Shown piece after piece: positions 24,165-37,200 of a stretch of 64,000 nucleotides of DNA (positions are counted from its first letter, which is position 1; every line of letters starts with the position of its first letter). Location of the stretch: positions 620,001 to 684,000 of the forward strand of contig VWZP01002907.1 of assembly GCA_013396995.1 (NCBI GenBank), in the 5' to 3' direction. The stretch is from Dicaeum eximium (Eukaryota; Chordata; Aves; Passeriformes; Dicaeidae). The position numbers were made by a program, and so were the translations under genes. Below the pieces are notes generated by a model. It saw only the letters and a list, made by a program, of their open reading frames with translations, was not told the origin of the DNA and did no database searches.

Positions 24165-27100
24165 TGTTCCTTGGACATTGCAGAATGGTTTATGCAAGGA
24201 TGGCTTGAGTCACATAGAACATGTTTGTAACTCAGAAGGGAAAGACTGCATTATTCACAGTATTTCCTTGTGTTTGAAGATGTACCTGAACCATTTTTTC
24301 TAAAGAAATGTAAATATATACTTCATGAAAACATGAAATAAATTTGTGTGCAATACTGTGTAATAATACATGCCTTCCCTTCCTACTGGCATTAGTCAAT
24401 GTAAAAAAAAAAACTATTGTTCTTCAGTAAGCTCTATGAAAGGGTATATTTAGCACTCTTAGCTTCTGGGGGAAAAAAAAGCACCCTCTTTCTTCAACTA
24501 CTAAAATGACAAAGACCTCAAGAGACAAAATATCTGAATGTCCAGATTTAGGTAGGATGCATTCTTCCTCCATAAAAATACCACTTCATTCAAAATATAA
24601 GAGATAGCTCCTTTTTTTTGTCACAAGAAAGATTAGATATTAAGGTTTTTTTCTATTTGTGTAGTAAAAATGCTAGAACCAATGAGAAACAAAACTTAAC
24701 TACATCATAACAGCTCATAATTATAACAACACACAAGTAGAGTAAAAAAAACCTTACACTATTTTATTGATAACATGAATATAATACACATCAGCCCAGT
24801 ATATCTGAAACCAAGTTTCAATTACAAGAGAAGTATCTTAACTAGCTAGAACTTTACTGGTAAGCAGTGAAGAAAGTTTAACAAATGTTTAGTAAATAAA
24901 GACCTGAAAGAAGTACTCCAAAATTAAAAGGCCTACACCATGTTAATGTAAATAGCTCACCAGCTTGAAGTATAATGGTTGTTTGAAAACTAACTGCAAT
25001 ATCAAAAGTACTTTCAAAGAATTCAAATCACAATTACTTTTCACACAGAGAGCAGCCTATTCTTATGCTTCAAGACAGTTAGAGTGGCTTGCATTTATAG
25101 AATTGTTCCTTAAATATTTGTGTGCATATATTTGTGTACATAAAAGTACAGACCTAGAATGGACAATTTCCATATTGTCAACAAAATAAAAGCTATGGCA
25201 ACTTCAAACTATTTTCTCAAAAATTAAAAGTAGAAAACATTTCCTTAAAAATTGTGTCCCCCACAGGCGGTCAGAAGAAATTATTTAAAACACCTTGGCT
25301 TTAGAACCAATTTTTATGCTTATTTGAACACATTATTTGATAGTCTATACGTGCTGATCATCACTGAAAATTATTCTTCTCTTGCTTACTTGAGAAACAA
25401 AACCACAAGAGATTGCATAACGAAAATTTGAATGAGCTGGATTTCAATGTTTTTCAGAGGGATGGAGATCTTAAAAGGTTACTGCTTATGTACACCATTA
25501 ACAGTATATTTTGCAGTCTTCCATTACAAAGGAACAGAGCTGGTTTACCTATCACTTATTTAAACAATATTAACTATTTATGTATTACTGCTTCTACAAA
25601 ATCCCAGATCTATCACCAAGAACAAAGTCAATGGGTAAAGTGGAGCACAACATTTGACCTTTAAAAATATTTGTGAAGTTTTCCTCTTTTTTAGAGGGAG
25701 AGAGGTATTTTGCTGAGTGGTTAATGAATTCAGACACTGACCATTTGACCTGGGTTTTTGAAAGTAATTAGCAGCTCTGGTTACCTGAAAGATGGAGCTA
25801 AGATGAGCAGGCAGTTTTAAATCAGCGCATTTCTAATTAAAAATGATGTTATTTACAGTCACTCGATAGACGTTGTAAGCATCTGTGCTCATAAAGAAAT
25901 ATGCAACAAAGGATTGATGATTTTTTAGAGGCTATCCACAGTTCCTGAAAATAACAAGTGAAAGATGTTGAATATAAAAGGTAATTGTTAGCTAGAGGAG
26001 ATTATGGCTCTTGCTTAAACATATTTTTAAGGTAAACTGGAAATGTGTAATTTAATTAATTTTTATATCCAAGTTTTGTGGAGAAATGAAAGGTTCTCAA
26101 TAATGAGTGTAAAATTAGGCTGAAAGGAGCAAATAGTTGTATTGGCTTGTTGGACTAATACTGAGAAGGGTATCACAAAAGGACAACAATGTAAATTTTA
26201 AGTATACAAGCACTACTCAAAAACTCCAAGCTCCTAAATACACAAAAATAGTATAAGATTCTGTGGCATGAGGTGGTTACTGGGGAGTATAATTGCTGTT
26301 AGAAAAAGAGTATCAAGATCATCACCATTGCATTTATTCCACCCCAAATTCCCTATTGCAAATATGCCATATGAATAACCCTATTATATTTCAAGTATAT
26401 TAAACATATATGTGAAAACTAGTCAAATACTCCAAAGGATTTTTAAACTGCTGACGTTAACTTTGTGACTGTGGACTATGGTAAAAAAGTGTCTGTGGAG
26501 TATTCTTTGTCCTCAAACTATGTTTGTAATGCAATTCCTTGTCCACTGAAATTTTTATGACTTCCCAACTCAAAAGAGATTGAAAACTACTGCCATATAC
26601 TGACATACATAGTTGGAAATAAAACAAGAGCCAAAGCAAACTTTAAGGTTGAACTACTGTCAAGTTTGCATATGACCAAAACTAGGTAGCAGATACTGAA
26701 ATACTTTCTTGGACTTCAGTAACTGGCCATTTAAGTTATTGGATTAAGTTATCTGGGGTATTAAACCAGCTACATTGACTTAATCAGGTAGGTAAAAAAA
26801 TCAGTGGTCTAAAGACAATTTAAGATATTTCTCTGCTATAATAATTCAAATCCACTTTCTTCAAAAGACTACACACCAGAATTAAAGTATGTGTATTGTA
26901 TTACATTTTAACAACCCAGCAATACAACAGTTTATAAGACCTAAAGAATATTCCTTTTACATTATCTAGTTTCAATAATTTTATTTAATTACAAGCTTTT
27001 GTATTTACTTTTGCCTTGAATATTGTTCTTACCTGAATTTAGACTAATTTTTTTCCATGAAACAAAGTATAACTTAGACAGTGCTGTGGAGATTAATAGT

Positions 27101-27185
27101 TAAACAGCAAGAATAAACAAGATAATTGTATTTACTCTTTTTTGCAGAGTAACTAAATATTAAATAAAATAGTAAAATAAAGTTT

Positions 27186-27244
27186 TAATTTAATTAAAAT
27201 AATTTAATATAATTTAATTTAATTTAATTTAATTTAATTTAATA
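27186..27244 (+). repeat. (AATTT)n microsatellite
   Basis: A pentanucleotide AATTT/TTTAA array, imperfect on the left and regular on the right, embedded in AT-rich sequence. Confidence 0.9.
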
Positions 27245-30200
27245 AAGTATTCAAAGAACAAATCAATGATACCTTAAGCACCCGATACTGACAGTTGCCT
27301 CATCAGTTCTCAGGAATTAAAAAAAAAATACAAATCATTTTATAAAACAATAGCATGTGCAAGTGTAATATTTGCATCCACCTTTTCTGCATGGATAAAA
27401 TGTCTCACTCTTTGATCATCTTAGCAAAAATAACAGGTTCCTATTGCATTTACCACATCCTACCTTTGCAGAGAAAAGGCTCAGGTTCAACTGGAGCTTG
27501 AAATGATCTCTGGACCTGGAATAAACAGGAAAAAAAAAGTGTTTACTAGTCAAACTAAAAGAATCATGATGCCTAAATGAATGAAAAAAACCTGGAGGTA
27601 CATTAATGAAAAAAAGAAAAGTTGAAATTAGAAATCTGGGCAGTACTAAAAGCTTCTCCAGATCCCTTCTACAATGGAGACTAAAATTGCCACCACATGG
27701 ACCCAAATATTTAGGTCTCCAAATACCAACTGTTACAACAGATAATTAAAGTTTATAGCCTTTAATCAACAGAATCAAGAAAGCTACTGAGATGAGATAA
27801 ATTACTACTGTATTTATTTATGTCACATGGCAAATATAGCCAAAATATGGATATAGCCTTACCTGAATAGTTTATGGTTGGCAATTGCAAACACTGTGGC
27901 TATCCAAATTACATTTCTCTCAGTGTTTGTAAGAAGCTTGTCTATCCAGTGTAATAAAGTCAGGAAGAATTACATTTCTGACAATTTGGGTACTACAAGA
28001 ATAAAACTAACCTTTTCTATGTACTTCTAGTATTTTTTCTGTGATCAATACAGAGAAAAAGGCATTATCACAGCTCCACAGATTCACAGTCAAAAATTGT
28101 TATATATTTTATATACTCAAAAAATGTTATATTTTATTTTCCTTTTCCTTCTACCAATGCCTCGTGTTCCAAAAAGCTGAACTGGCTGAAGCAAGACATA
28201 CATGTTTAATCAATAAAATAGCTACTTTTCTAAACCAATCAAGGAGGAGAAATATTTAGTTTATCTTAGCTAGCTATTAATAATTTGTATTATCTCAGAA
28301 AAATTCCAAATCCAACTGGGCTCCATCATGATTTAAAGTTTATAAGGACAGTAGAGAATTCTACAAATGATGACAGAAAAAAGAGCCAGGGTAATGTAAG
28401 GAAAAAATGCCATGTTGTGTATCCTGAGGGGCTGCAAGAACTGAAACCATCCTAAAGAGAAGGGCCAATATATCTGATTGACAGCTGTCATAATCCTGAA
28501 GACTATATAGAAGTCACAAATTTAATTTCTAAGTTAGATACATTATTTTGTATTTACCTCCAGTTTCTATTTAAATAGAGAACAGGTTCCTCACATCCTG
28601 AGTAACAGGGTAAATTACAAATGATGAACACACATTATTTTGTAGAGGCATCAAGACTGCAAATACTTTATTTTCTGCTACATCTCTGTGATTAGTAAAG
28701 TAATGTAATCTCTATAGATTTATTTGATTTATGTAGAACTCTGTGTAATGAAGTTATGTAGGAATTCTTCATTACTTTTGTGTCATCAGAGAATTTTCAA
28801 AATCTGCAAATTGCAATCCTGTTTGTGAGGTAATTTCAAAGGTAAATGTTCTGGCCCAGCACAAAATCTGATTTTATAGAATAGCATCATTGCTACCATC
28901 CTTTTAATCAGCCACTGTAATCACTGCTGCCATCTCTTATGTCCTCCAGCAGCGCAGTCACAGATAGCTTTTCTTAGGCAGATCTTTAGAAGTTGAGTTG
29001 AAAGCAATTTAATTTCGGCAAAATGGCTGCGTTCATTGTATACAGGACACCGAACCTCTTGTGTAGGACCTTTTCACCATGTTGTGATTGATTTTACATC
29101 TATTGAAAACAAGTCTGGTCTCTGCCATTTGTTTACCCTTGTATTCTCTCTTTATGCTTTGGTATGCATTTTTAATTAGATACACTCCAGTTCTTTCACC
29201 ACTAGCTAACACTTTTATTTGGGAAGCAGTCTTTACTAGCCCTGCAAATATCCGCTGTTCTTTGCAATGTCAAGTCCTTTTCTCACCTTGCTTTGACTTG
29301 GTTATCACTTATATCACAAGTAATTCATCCATCTGTTAACTGCTCCAATTCACATTACTTGGCTTTATTTTAAAGATCTTAACAATGGTCAATGGTCTCA
29401 TCTGGCAGCTGGTTTCTTGTAAAAAATGTGCCTTTCCCAAGTGACATTCTTGTGAGGATCAAAATATTCACTGAATGGGTTTTTATCTAGCAGTTTAAGG
29501 TCCCTCAGGCTCTCCATAGAACATATTGTATATACCCAGTGCTTTGGGCATGCCATGTGTAGCAATGTAGAGGACTTCACCTACTTCAATTTTATTTCAT
29601 TCTTCTCCAGCTTTCTGCCATGGTATCTTTACACATTGTTGGTTAATTCTTGTATTAAAAAAAAAAATTTAGACATATCATGCATCTCCATGATTGTTTA
29701 AGTTTGCATGCAGAGTATGCCTTTAAAGCAAAACTCTCAAAACAGCAAACCAAAGTTTGGGCGTGCTGGAAGTACATTCTCTCATTGAAAAAGGGCAGAG
29801 CAGAAACATGCTTCATACAATTTGGCTGCAAATGGGCATTTATCCATGGGACACAAGTACAGCTGTCCAAAGTAGCAAATGCTAACAGAAATGTATCATG
29901 CCAATTTAGCCCCACATTTACTCCTTCTAGTATGTACTGCTCCCTAACACAGACATAACCACAGAAATAACTGATATTGTCTTTGTTGGTTGGCTGTCAC
30001 TACCTGAAATTGGTGAAAAGCATTATACCAATTACACAGCACTTCTATAAAAGTAATATTTCAGCCCAATCAGAAACATTTTAAGTACTAAAGGAAGTAT
30101 AAAATTAATTATTGTGTCACAAATAAGGGGAAAATCTCCCACTGAATAAAGGGGTGGCAGGAGTGGGGGGAGAAGGTGTAGTATTGTTCCATCCCACAGC

Positions 30201-31182
30201 AATCCAGAAAAAACCCACAGTATGTCCACTTTACATACCACCTTTCTCTTAATTTACAGTTTTCAATTTACAGTCTTCTACACAGTTATTTAAATAAGCT
30301 GTCTCTCACAGAGTAGCACCTTTGCAATTGCCAGGGACACAAACCCACTTCTCTGTTTCTTCATAAAAATTTTCCATAGACACCCCCAACACAAGCATTT
30401 CCAGCAAGTCTGATTTTTTTCTTGGCCTAATCTTCTCCAGATGGTTTGTACATAGTTATCACAACTCAGCCATCACTTTAAATAGACTAAAAAAGACAAA
30501 AGTCCAGTTTCCTTTAGGACTGCATGTGAAACTTGGGCTGGTGAAATTTCCGATATAAACAAGATCTTTTGGCACCAGCTGGAGGGGGGCTGGGGCTGTT
30601 TATGGCTCGCTGTAAGGAATGTTTCCTTTCTTAATATCCTCTCCCTTCTTAACTGGGATGGATTAAATCCAAATACATTGTTACCATTCTTCTCACTCAA
30701 ACTGACTTTATACTTGTCATACTTTAATGGGCAGGTCTGTGCTCTGAAAGAGATGCAAATAGTTTTGTTTGCAGGTTTTCAATAATCATATGTTTCATGA
30801 TTAATGAAGCCTCTTTCGAGCCTCTAACAGCCTTCTGCAGCTGATTGTAGAATTGTTGAGGAGTCTAAAAAAAGTAATCTCACTCATATACTATCTTTAA
30901 CAAATCCTGTAAAATTTTATTCATTGTTTGTGACAAGACTTGCTATTACTCTGCATGCAGCAAGGAGTTGATCAAGCATTGTACATGCTGTTGGGGATGT
31001 CACAGAGGTCACCATCAGCACTTCTAACACAGTGAGTGCCTGCCAAGGATAACAGAAGAAACCATTTCCCCGTTTACAGGTTTGCCAAGAGTTCCAGTCC
31101 ATTCCCAGGGTGAAAGGCTGAAGTTTAAAACACTATTATTCCTTCATTACTTTTTCAGTGTATAACTACCAAAATAATTCTA

Positions 31183-31204
31183 AATCAATCAATCAATCAA
31201 TCAA
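31183..31204 (+). repeat. (AATC)n short tandem repeat
   Basis: About five perfect AATC units in intergenic DNA. Confidence 0.9.
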
Positions 31205-33924
31205 ATAGTGTGATTCTGGCTCTATTACCTTCTCACAAAGATGATGTCAGCTCTTGTACTCCTTGATGTATTGTCATTCCCCATGCTCTGTTCTCATGTT
31301 TCAACACAGAAAACAAAAATATCCACAATGTTTTGTTCAACACACAGTGCATCAGGTATTCTAACACCAAGCTTTCAAAAACTATATCTTCATTTGGGTT
31401 TGTTTGGGGATTTTAGTGTTGATGATTTTGGTTTTTTAAATATTTTAACTCAGTCCTGGAGAATTCCTACTGTCCTAGCACAAACAGCGCTCTCTACGTA
31501 AATGATTTATCAGAAAATTGTGTCCAATCTCTCAGTGAATTCTTCACGTTCTACATGCCATTCTTAAATTTTTCCACTTAGCCATGTAAAATTGAATTAT
31601 TTAATTACAGAGCCTCAGCAATGTTGCTGCTTTAATCCAATCACAAACAGATTTGAAGGGAAAATTATATACCAGGAGTTAGGAAAAAATGATGTGATCT
31701 CTTAGCAAGTCTGATCTCTGTTGATCACTTCACTACAAACAAGGATAGGTTAGCATGGGGAAACCAGGAAAAATGTAAGGGTCCAATCAAAGCTAGTTTT
31801 TACCACTTACAAGAGCCATCCAAGTAATAAAAAGGGGAACAAACCTTGAATATTTTCTTGCACTGCATTACTGCAAATCAATAAATAAAATCTTCTATAG
31901 ATTAGCACTGTTTAGACCAAAACAATGAGGGATTCGGTAGCATGTGAGAGAGTGCCCTTCAGATTAAATGACAATTTGGAAGTGTTTAACAACATATGGT
32001 CTCTTTTCTTTGACATATACGATTAAGAATATATCTTTTTTATATAAAAATATAAAATACCATCTGTCATAAGTTCCAACCATGATACTGCCTCTATATA
32101 TCCAATTAATTCACTATACTTTCTAGTGTAAATATTTCTCCTATTTTCTCTTTTTTTCTTTTTCTGTAACTATATTTATTTATAAAATTTCAATAAATGT
32201 ATATATTTTAAAAGTCAATACTATGACTTGAAATGTAATTAGGAATAACAATGAAAGTCTGTTTCACTTTGTATTTCAAAGAAGGGCCAAATCTTCAAAT
32301 GGTTTGAAATACCATTGCTCATTTGAATCAGTGGGTATAGGCATATTATAAAGATTTAACTATGTTGTTTTTCCTTATTATACACATTAACCCAGAGAAA
32401 TGCTCCCTTTTCACAAATAAATATTTGTGTTTCTTTCTTTTTACAGAAATGCAGGGTACCTTAAAGACACATGACTGCAGCGTGAGAACCCTAATATAAT
32501 GGGTATTTCTCCTTAAGGTGTCAGAATTCCAGTGAACATGGAAGAATAAATGGATTGCTGTCAAAAACATGGCACAAACCAGCAAAATACATAATGCATT
32601 TCAGTTCACTGAATTAATACTGCACCTCATTAATTTAATCCAAAAGAAAAATCTTTGACCACATAATTATTATTATGACTTCTGAGAACATTAAGACATG
32701 CACAAGTCTCAAAATACAGTCTATATATAGTCTATCTCAAAATACAGACTACAGGAGCTAAGTTTTGCCAGGTTAAAACAGGAAGGGCTGTAACAGCCTG
32801 TTTGAAGCAGGGTGCAAGATTTCTTCTATTTGAGACAAGCACACCCAGATAAATATACATACACAGAGACACACATAGGTTTTACTCTTTGTTTCTGAGT
32901 AATTTGGCTGTGGGTGCACCAAAAAATCACACTAACAGGTTTTGCATTAGAAATGTGATAAAGAAAATATTGACCCACAGTTTAAACCACATTTTAAACC
33001 TTTGGATTTTTAAGAATATTTTGGAAATTTTAACTCTTGAAATCCCCTCAGCTTAGCAAAGACCTGAAAACAAAATGGAAGAGAAAATTATTTTGCTTTT
33101 CAAAAATGTTGCCCCTCTTAAAAAGCAGAATACCATATAATGGTTATTCCCTTTCTCTTTCCTTGGATTAATTTTATATTTCATGGTATAAAAAACTTAG
33201 ACTTCTGTGTCTGAGGTGTTGTGGAAGTGGTGACTGTACCTGTCTGAGGTTATTTCCACATAATTTATAACTTAGTACCTTTTAGCCTGCTTCCATGTAG
33301 TTGGTCTGTGAGCAGAAAATGCTGATCATCTTCTAATATTACATTCTTGGTCTTTAAAGGAGTTTTCAAATAAACCATGACACTTATTGGTCATTCATGG
33401 CAGAAACTCAATACAGAGTCTTAGTAAATTGCTTGTATAGATTCTTAAGATGTCCTAATACTTTCTAAAATACTTGCAGGGTTTCAGTAACTGCATGTAA
33501 ATCGACTTCTAAAAATTTTTATTGTGTTAGCCATAATAAGTTCGTAAGGGCTACTGAGATCCACAACTTGCTCATGTGCTGTCTGGTAATGTACTCCTTT
33601 GACCTTGTGTTTTCCTCTTTTAATTTACAACAGAGTTTTTGCTCCAGAGTTAACATAAGGGCGATAGAAATTCCAATTTGCTTCTCTGTTTGCACCAGGA
33701 AAGTTGGCACCATTCATCAGCCTGCATGCTTTTATGTGATTATGTCCCTACTATCGTTGTTCAGCCACAATTCTCACGCTTTTCCATTTCTGCTTGTGCT
33801 GGTTTACACATACGGTCACTTATGTTTCTCTTCTCTAAATCCTCGTATTTTCTGTAATACTGCTTTTGAGAGAAGTGCATGTGATACCGTTTTTATTACA
33901 GTAATCATTCTTTTATTGATTTGA

Positions 33925-33931
33925 TGACTCA
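33925..33931 (+). promoter_or_regulatory. TGACTCA bZIP site upstream of PSMD14
   Basis: ATGACTCAT at 33924-33932 is a palindromic AP-1/CNC-bZIP type site just upstream of the PSMD14 CpG island and about 290 bases from the probable end of exon 1. Proteasome subunit genes are known targets of NRF1 (NFE2L1) through antioxidant-response-type TGACTCA elements. This copy lacks the GC that completes a full ARE, so a role in proteasome recovery is only suggested. Confidence 0.4.
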
Positions 33932-34059
33932 TTTGTTGGTTCTTCTGCCATCCTATGGTGTCGTTGTTCCAGCACTGGTGACACCGGGCTGTAAAGGGAC
34001 AAAGTTAACCCCCAGCCCCTCACAGCAGAGCAGCTCTCGGCGTTCCACCGCGGCCCGCT

Positions 34060-34218
34060 CCCCTCGGAGGCCGCGCCCTCCGGAGCTCTCCGCTCTCCGA
34101 AGCTCCTCCCCGGCGGCCGCGGGGCCGGAAGCCGCTGCCGGGTGCCCTGTGAACCGGGAAGGGCTCGGTTTGAATGAGATCCGGCTGATTCACCGCGGCC
34201 CGGGCGGCTCCGGCCCAG
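34060..34218 (+). other. PSMD14: Probable PSMD14 exon 1 (5'UTR)
   Basis: The first coding exon carries only four bases of 5'UTR (41770-41773) after an acceptor, so an upstream non-coding exon is required. The best candidate ends at 34218, before the consensus donor GTGAGG inside the CpG island. The 5' boundary is a guess. The exon would hold a short upstream reading frame at 34174-34188. Confidence 0.55.
34174..34188 (+). promoter_or_regulatory. PSMD14: Possible short uORF in PSMD14 leader
   Basis: ATG AGA TCC GGC TGA, a four-codon reading frame inside the probable first exon. If this exon is used, scanning ribosomes would meet it before the PSMD14 start codon. Its context (TTTGAATGA) is weak at +4, so leaky scanning would be likely. 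Confidence 0.35.
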
Positions 34219-37200
34219 GTGAGGGCCCGGCCGCTTGCGCTCCGGGGTGCTGAGGGGTCCGCGGCGGCCTCTGCGCGGCGGCGGCAGCAGCGGGAACGCG
34301 GCCCGGGGAGTCGGCCCCAGTGCCGGGCAGGGCCGCGGACGGGAGCGGGACGGGGCGGGACTGGCGGCGGCACCGGCCCGGGCGGGGAGCGCGGTGGGCC
34401 CTGGCCTTCCCGCTGGGAAGTCCGGGCGCTTCGGGGCAGCGGGGGCAGCTGCGGACGGGCTGGGAGGAGGCGGAGAGAAAGGCCAAGGAGCGGCGCAGGG
34501 CGGGGGCCCGGCCGCTGGAGCCGAACGGGCCTCGGCGCCGCACGGGCCCCAGGGCCCGGCCGCCTCCGCCCGGCCCGCAGCGGCCGCCCAGGCTGGGCAG
34601 CGCCGGGCGCGGGTTCGTGCTGGGGCAGAGGCACCAGAGGTCAGACGCGGTGCTGCTCCCGGAGTGCAGCATTGCCTTGGTGCAGCCGATGTGCGGCTGA
34701 AGTTAGAGGGGCACGGGGGGAAGTGAAAGCGAAGCACTGGCTGGGATACCTGAAGGGGAAGGAAGCAGAATGAAGTAGAAAATGAGAGATAATAAAAAGT
34801 TATCTGCGCTATTTCTAGTATGCAACTGACTTAAGTAATGTTTCTGTAACAAATTTGTGTCATGTAGTTGGATACTTGTAAACGGTGTGCTGGTGTCATG
34901 TCTTAAAGTTGCAGTTGTTCTCGGTATACTGTGGAAAAACAGAAAACCAACAGGGATTGAGATTTACTTTTTGAAAAGAAAGTACTTTTAATGTACTTTT
35001 TATGTAAATGTATCTCAAAGCTAATCATAACTGAAATGGTACTAGGCGAGCTGAAAAGTCTGACAGATCTGTGTTCATCTTAAAGCTGTCAGTCCTGGCA
35101 GTCCAAGGTGTCCTGTATGCCTCAGGTAGGGAGTAAACATGGAAGAAGATTCTGTGGAGCAGAGCATTCGTTGTTTGTGACCATATTGAGACGGTGAAAA
35201 ATATCTGTTTGAGAAGAAATTCAGGAATTGGCTTGCATATGAATTGCTTCTGAATCATTTAGCATGATTTTGAGCAACAGGGTTCAGCCTGTAGCTTAAT
35301 AGGAAGTGTTGTGTTCCATCATCAGTTCTAACATGCCATTTCAGTGATATTAATTTGAAAACTATGATTTAGAACATTATAAGTTAGAGAATACTTTAAA
35401 AACAGTATTAAATAATACCAGTATATAAATTAATTTTTTAACTTTCTTGGAAGTAATTCACTATGGACTTCAGTAACTTTAAAGCCGTATGTTTGAATCT
35501 GTGTTACTGAAGTAATTCCAGCTCAGCAATAAATGCAGTAGAATTAGGTTTGCTGTACTTCTGGAAGTCAGAAAGCAGAGTCTGGGAAGCTGACCTGCAA
35601 ACCACTGGTCCAGCTCAGGTCTGTTGAGATTCAGGTCTGTAATCCAGAAACAGGGTCTGGGTTTACAGAGCTGAGCATGTTATGGAAGCAAGAGTCATGT
35701 AACTCTGGACTTGCACTACTGAGACTGCATTCATGCCTGACATGATTAAACTCTAGCTTTAATGAACAGATTACTTAGAACTGATGGTAACATGTATATT
35801 TTTTTTCTTCTTTTCATACAAAATATATAGGAAGACAGACTAGCCTACCCCCTCCCCCACCTATTCACATGTGAAGTGTCTGTTCAGGTTTGATGACTTT
35901 AACTGCAGTGAAGTTTTTTTCTTGGTGGAAAAATGTTTTTCTGCAATGTGCAGTTTCTCAGCTGATTTACCTCTGTAGCTGTTCATCATTCCTAGTGAAG
36001 CTGAAATGGTTGCAGTTGCACCAAAAACCTTGAGCCCTTTTTGAGCACTGTTAATAAAATTGTTGATCATCTGCTGTGTGTAGCTCCTCAACAGAAGATC
36101 TGGAAGTGCTTGTACAAAGCTTGTTATGTAGTCTCAGGTGGAGAAACTGAGATACCGAAGATGAAATGATTTGCATCAAGTCACTCAGTATACAAATTGC
36201 AAAGTAAATTGCTGTCACCTGTGTGTATCCTGATACTCCCTCCACTAATAGGGCAGTTTAGTAGCCATTGTTTTCTATGTATGTCAAAGCTGATTTTGAT
36301 ACTTATTTCTCTACTAACTCAAAAGTTGCCAAACCAAGAGAACCCTCTTTCATTGAGGGATCAAATTGTGGAGTGTTAATGCTAGATAAAAATAGTGCAC
36401 TGTAGTGTGAAACTCAAGTGTCTCATGCAAGGAGATAGAGTAATTTAAGATCGTTTCAAGTTGATTTCAAAATACATGCTGAAACATGCCAAGTATAAAC
36501 AGAGTAGCTGTTGGTTTATACCTATATGTGTATACATATTTGTGCATAATTCTTTTATATAACTTCATCCCTATGCTACCTAAGGAAAAATGTTTTCATT
36601 ATTAAAAGTCAGAATTTAAGTGACTTGAAAATACCAATGAACAATTGTGTGGTGAACCAGAGCTCTCCAAATGGGCAACTCTTTCCAATTATTGCAGTTA
36701 CCTAACAGTAGTATTAGGAGCAAATATTAGACATGGGTTTTAAAATTTCTGTTTTCAGATCAGTTTTGAGACGCTCTGTGTATACTCTTACTGCATTATT
36801 AATATCAACTATTTTTTCCTTTTGAGGTAAAGAAAATCAAAAGAAAATTGCAGTAATGGAAGTTTGGATTTTTAAATAACATCCTATGACCAAGCTTATT
36901 TTAGTTATGGTGTTTCCAATCATGGACATACATATGCAGAGAAGCTATTTAATAATTTTTTTTAAGCCATTAGTGGCTGTATTGATTTCAGTGATGAGTG
37001 CATGTCATCTAAATCCTGCAGTGCCCCAGAATGCAAGTTTATTATGATAACTGTCCTTTTCTGATACAGAACTGTTTGATACATTTACTTCCTTAAAGTT
37101 ATGCTTTAAACAGAGACTGTTAACTCTTCCTTGCAGACAGAAGGAAACAATCAAAATACCTTTGGCCAACTTTGGAAGGAAAAGAGGTGAGATTTACTGT

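Larger units (their letters stand above)
33990..34740 (+). promoter_or_regulatory. PSMD14: PSMD14 CpG-island promoter
   Basis: A dense CpG island with no TATA box near the presumed start, the usual form for a housekeeping proteasome gene. An ETS/GABPA-type CCGGAAG lies at 34125-34131. A donor CAG|GTGAGG with GT at 34219 fits the end of a non-coding first exon. It is the only CpG island directly upstream of the PSMD14 coding exons. Open frames of 110-274 codons on both strands here are GC-driven artefacts. The exact transcription start cannot be read from sequence. Confidence 0.8.

Noticed and set aside
33913..34737. 274-codon open frame on the minus strand over the PSMD14 promoter
   Set aside because: Several other frames on both strands are open over the same bases, and all encode P/A/R/G-rich low-complexity sequence. 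CpG-island DNA has few stop codons, so the length is not evidence for a gene.
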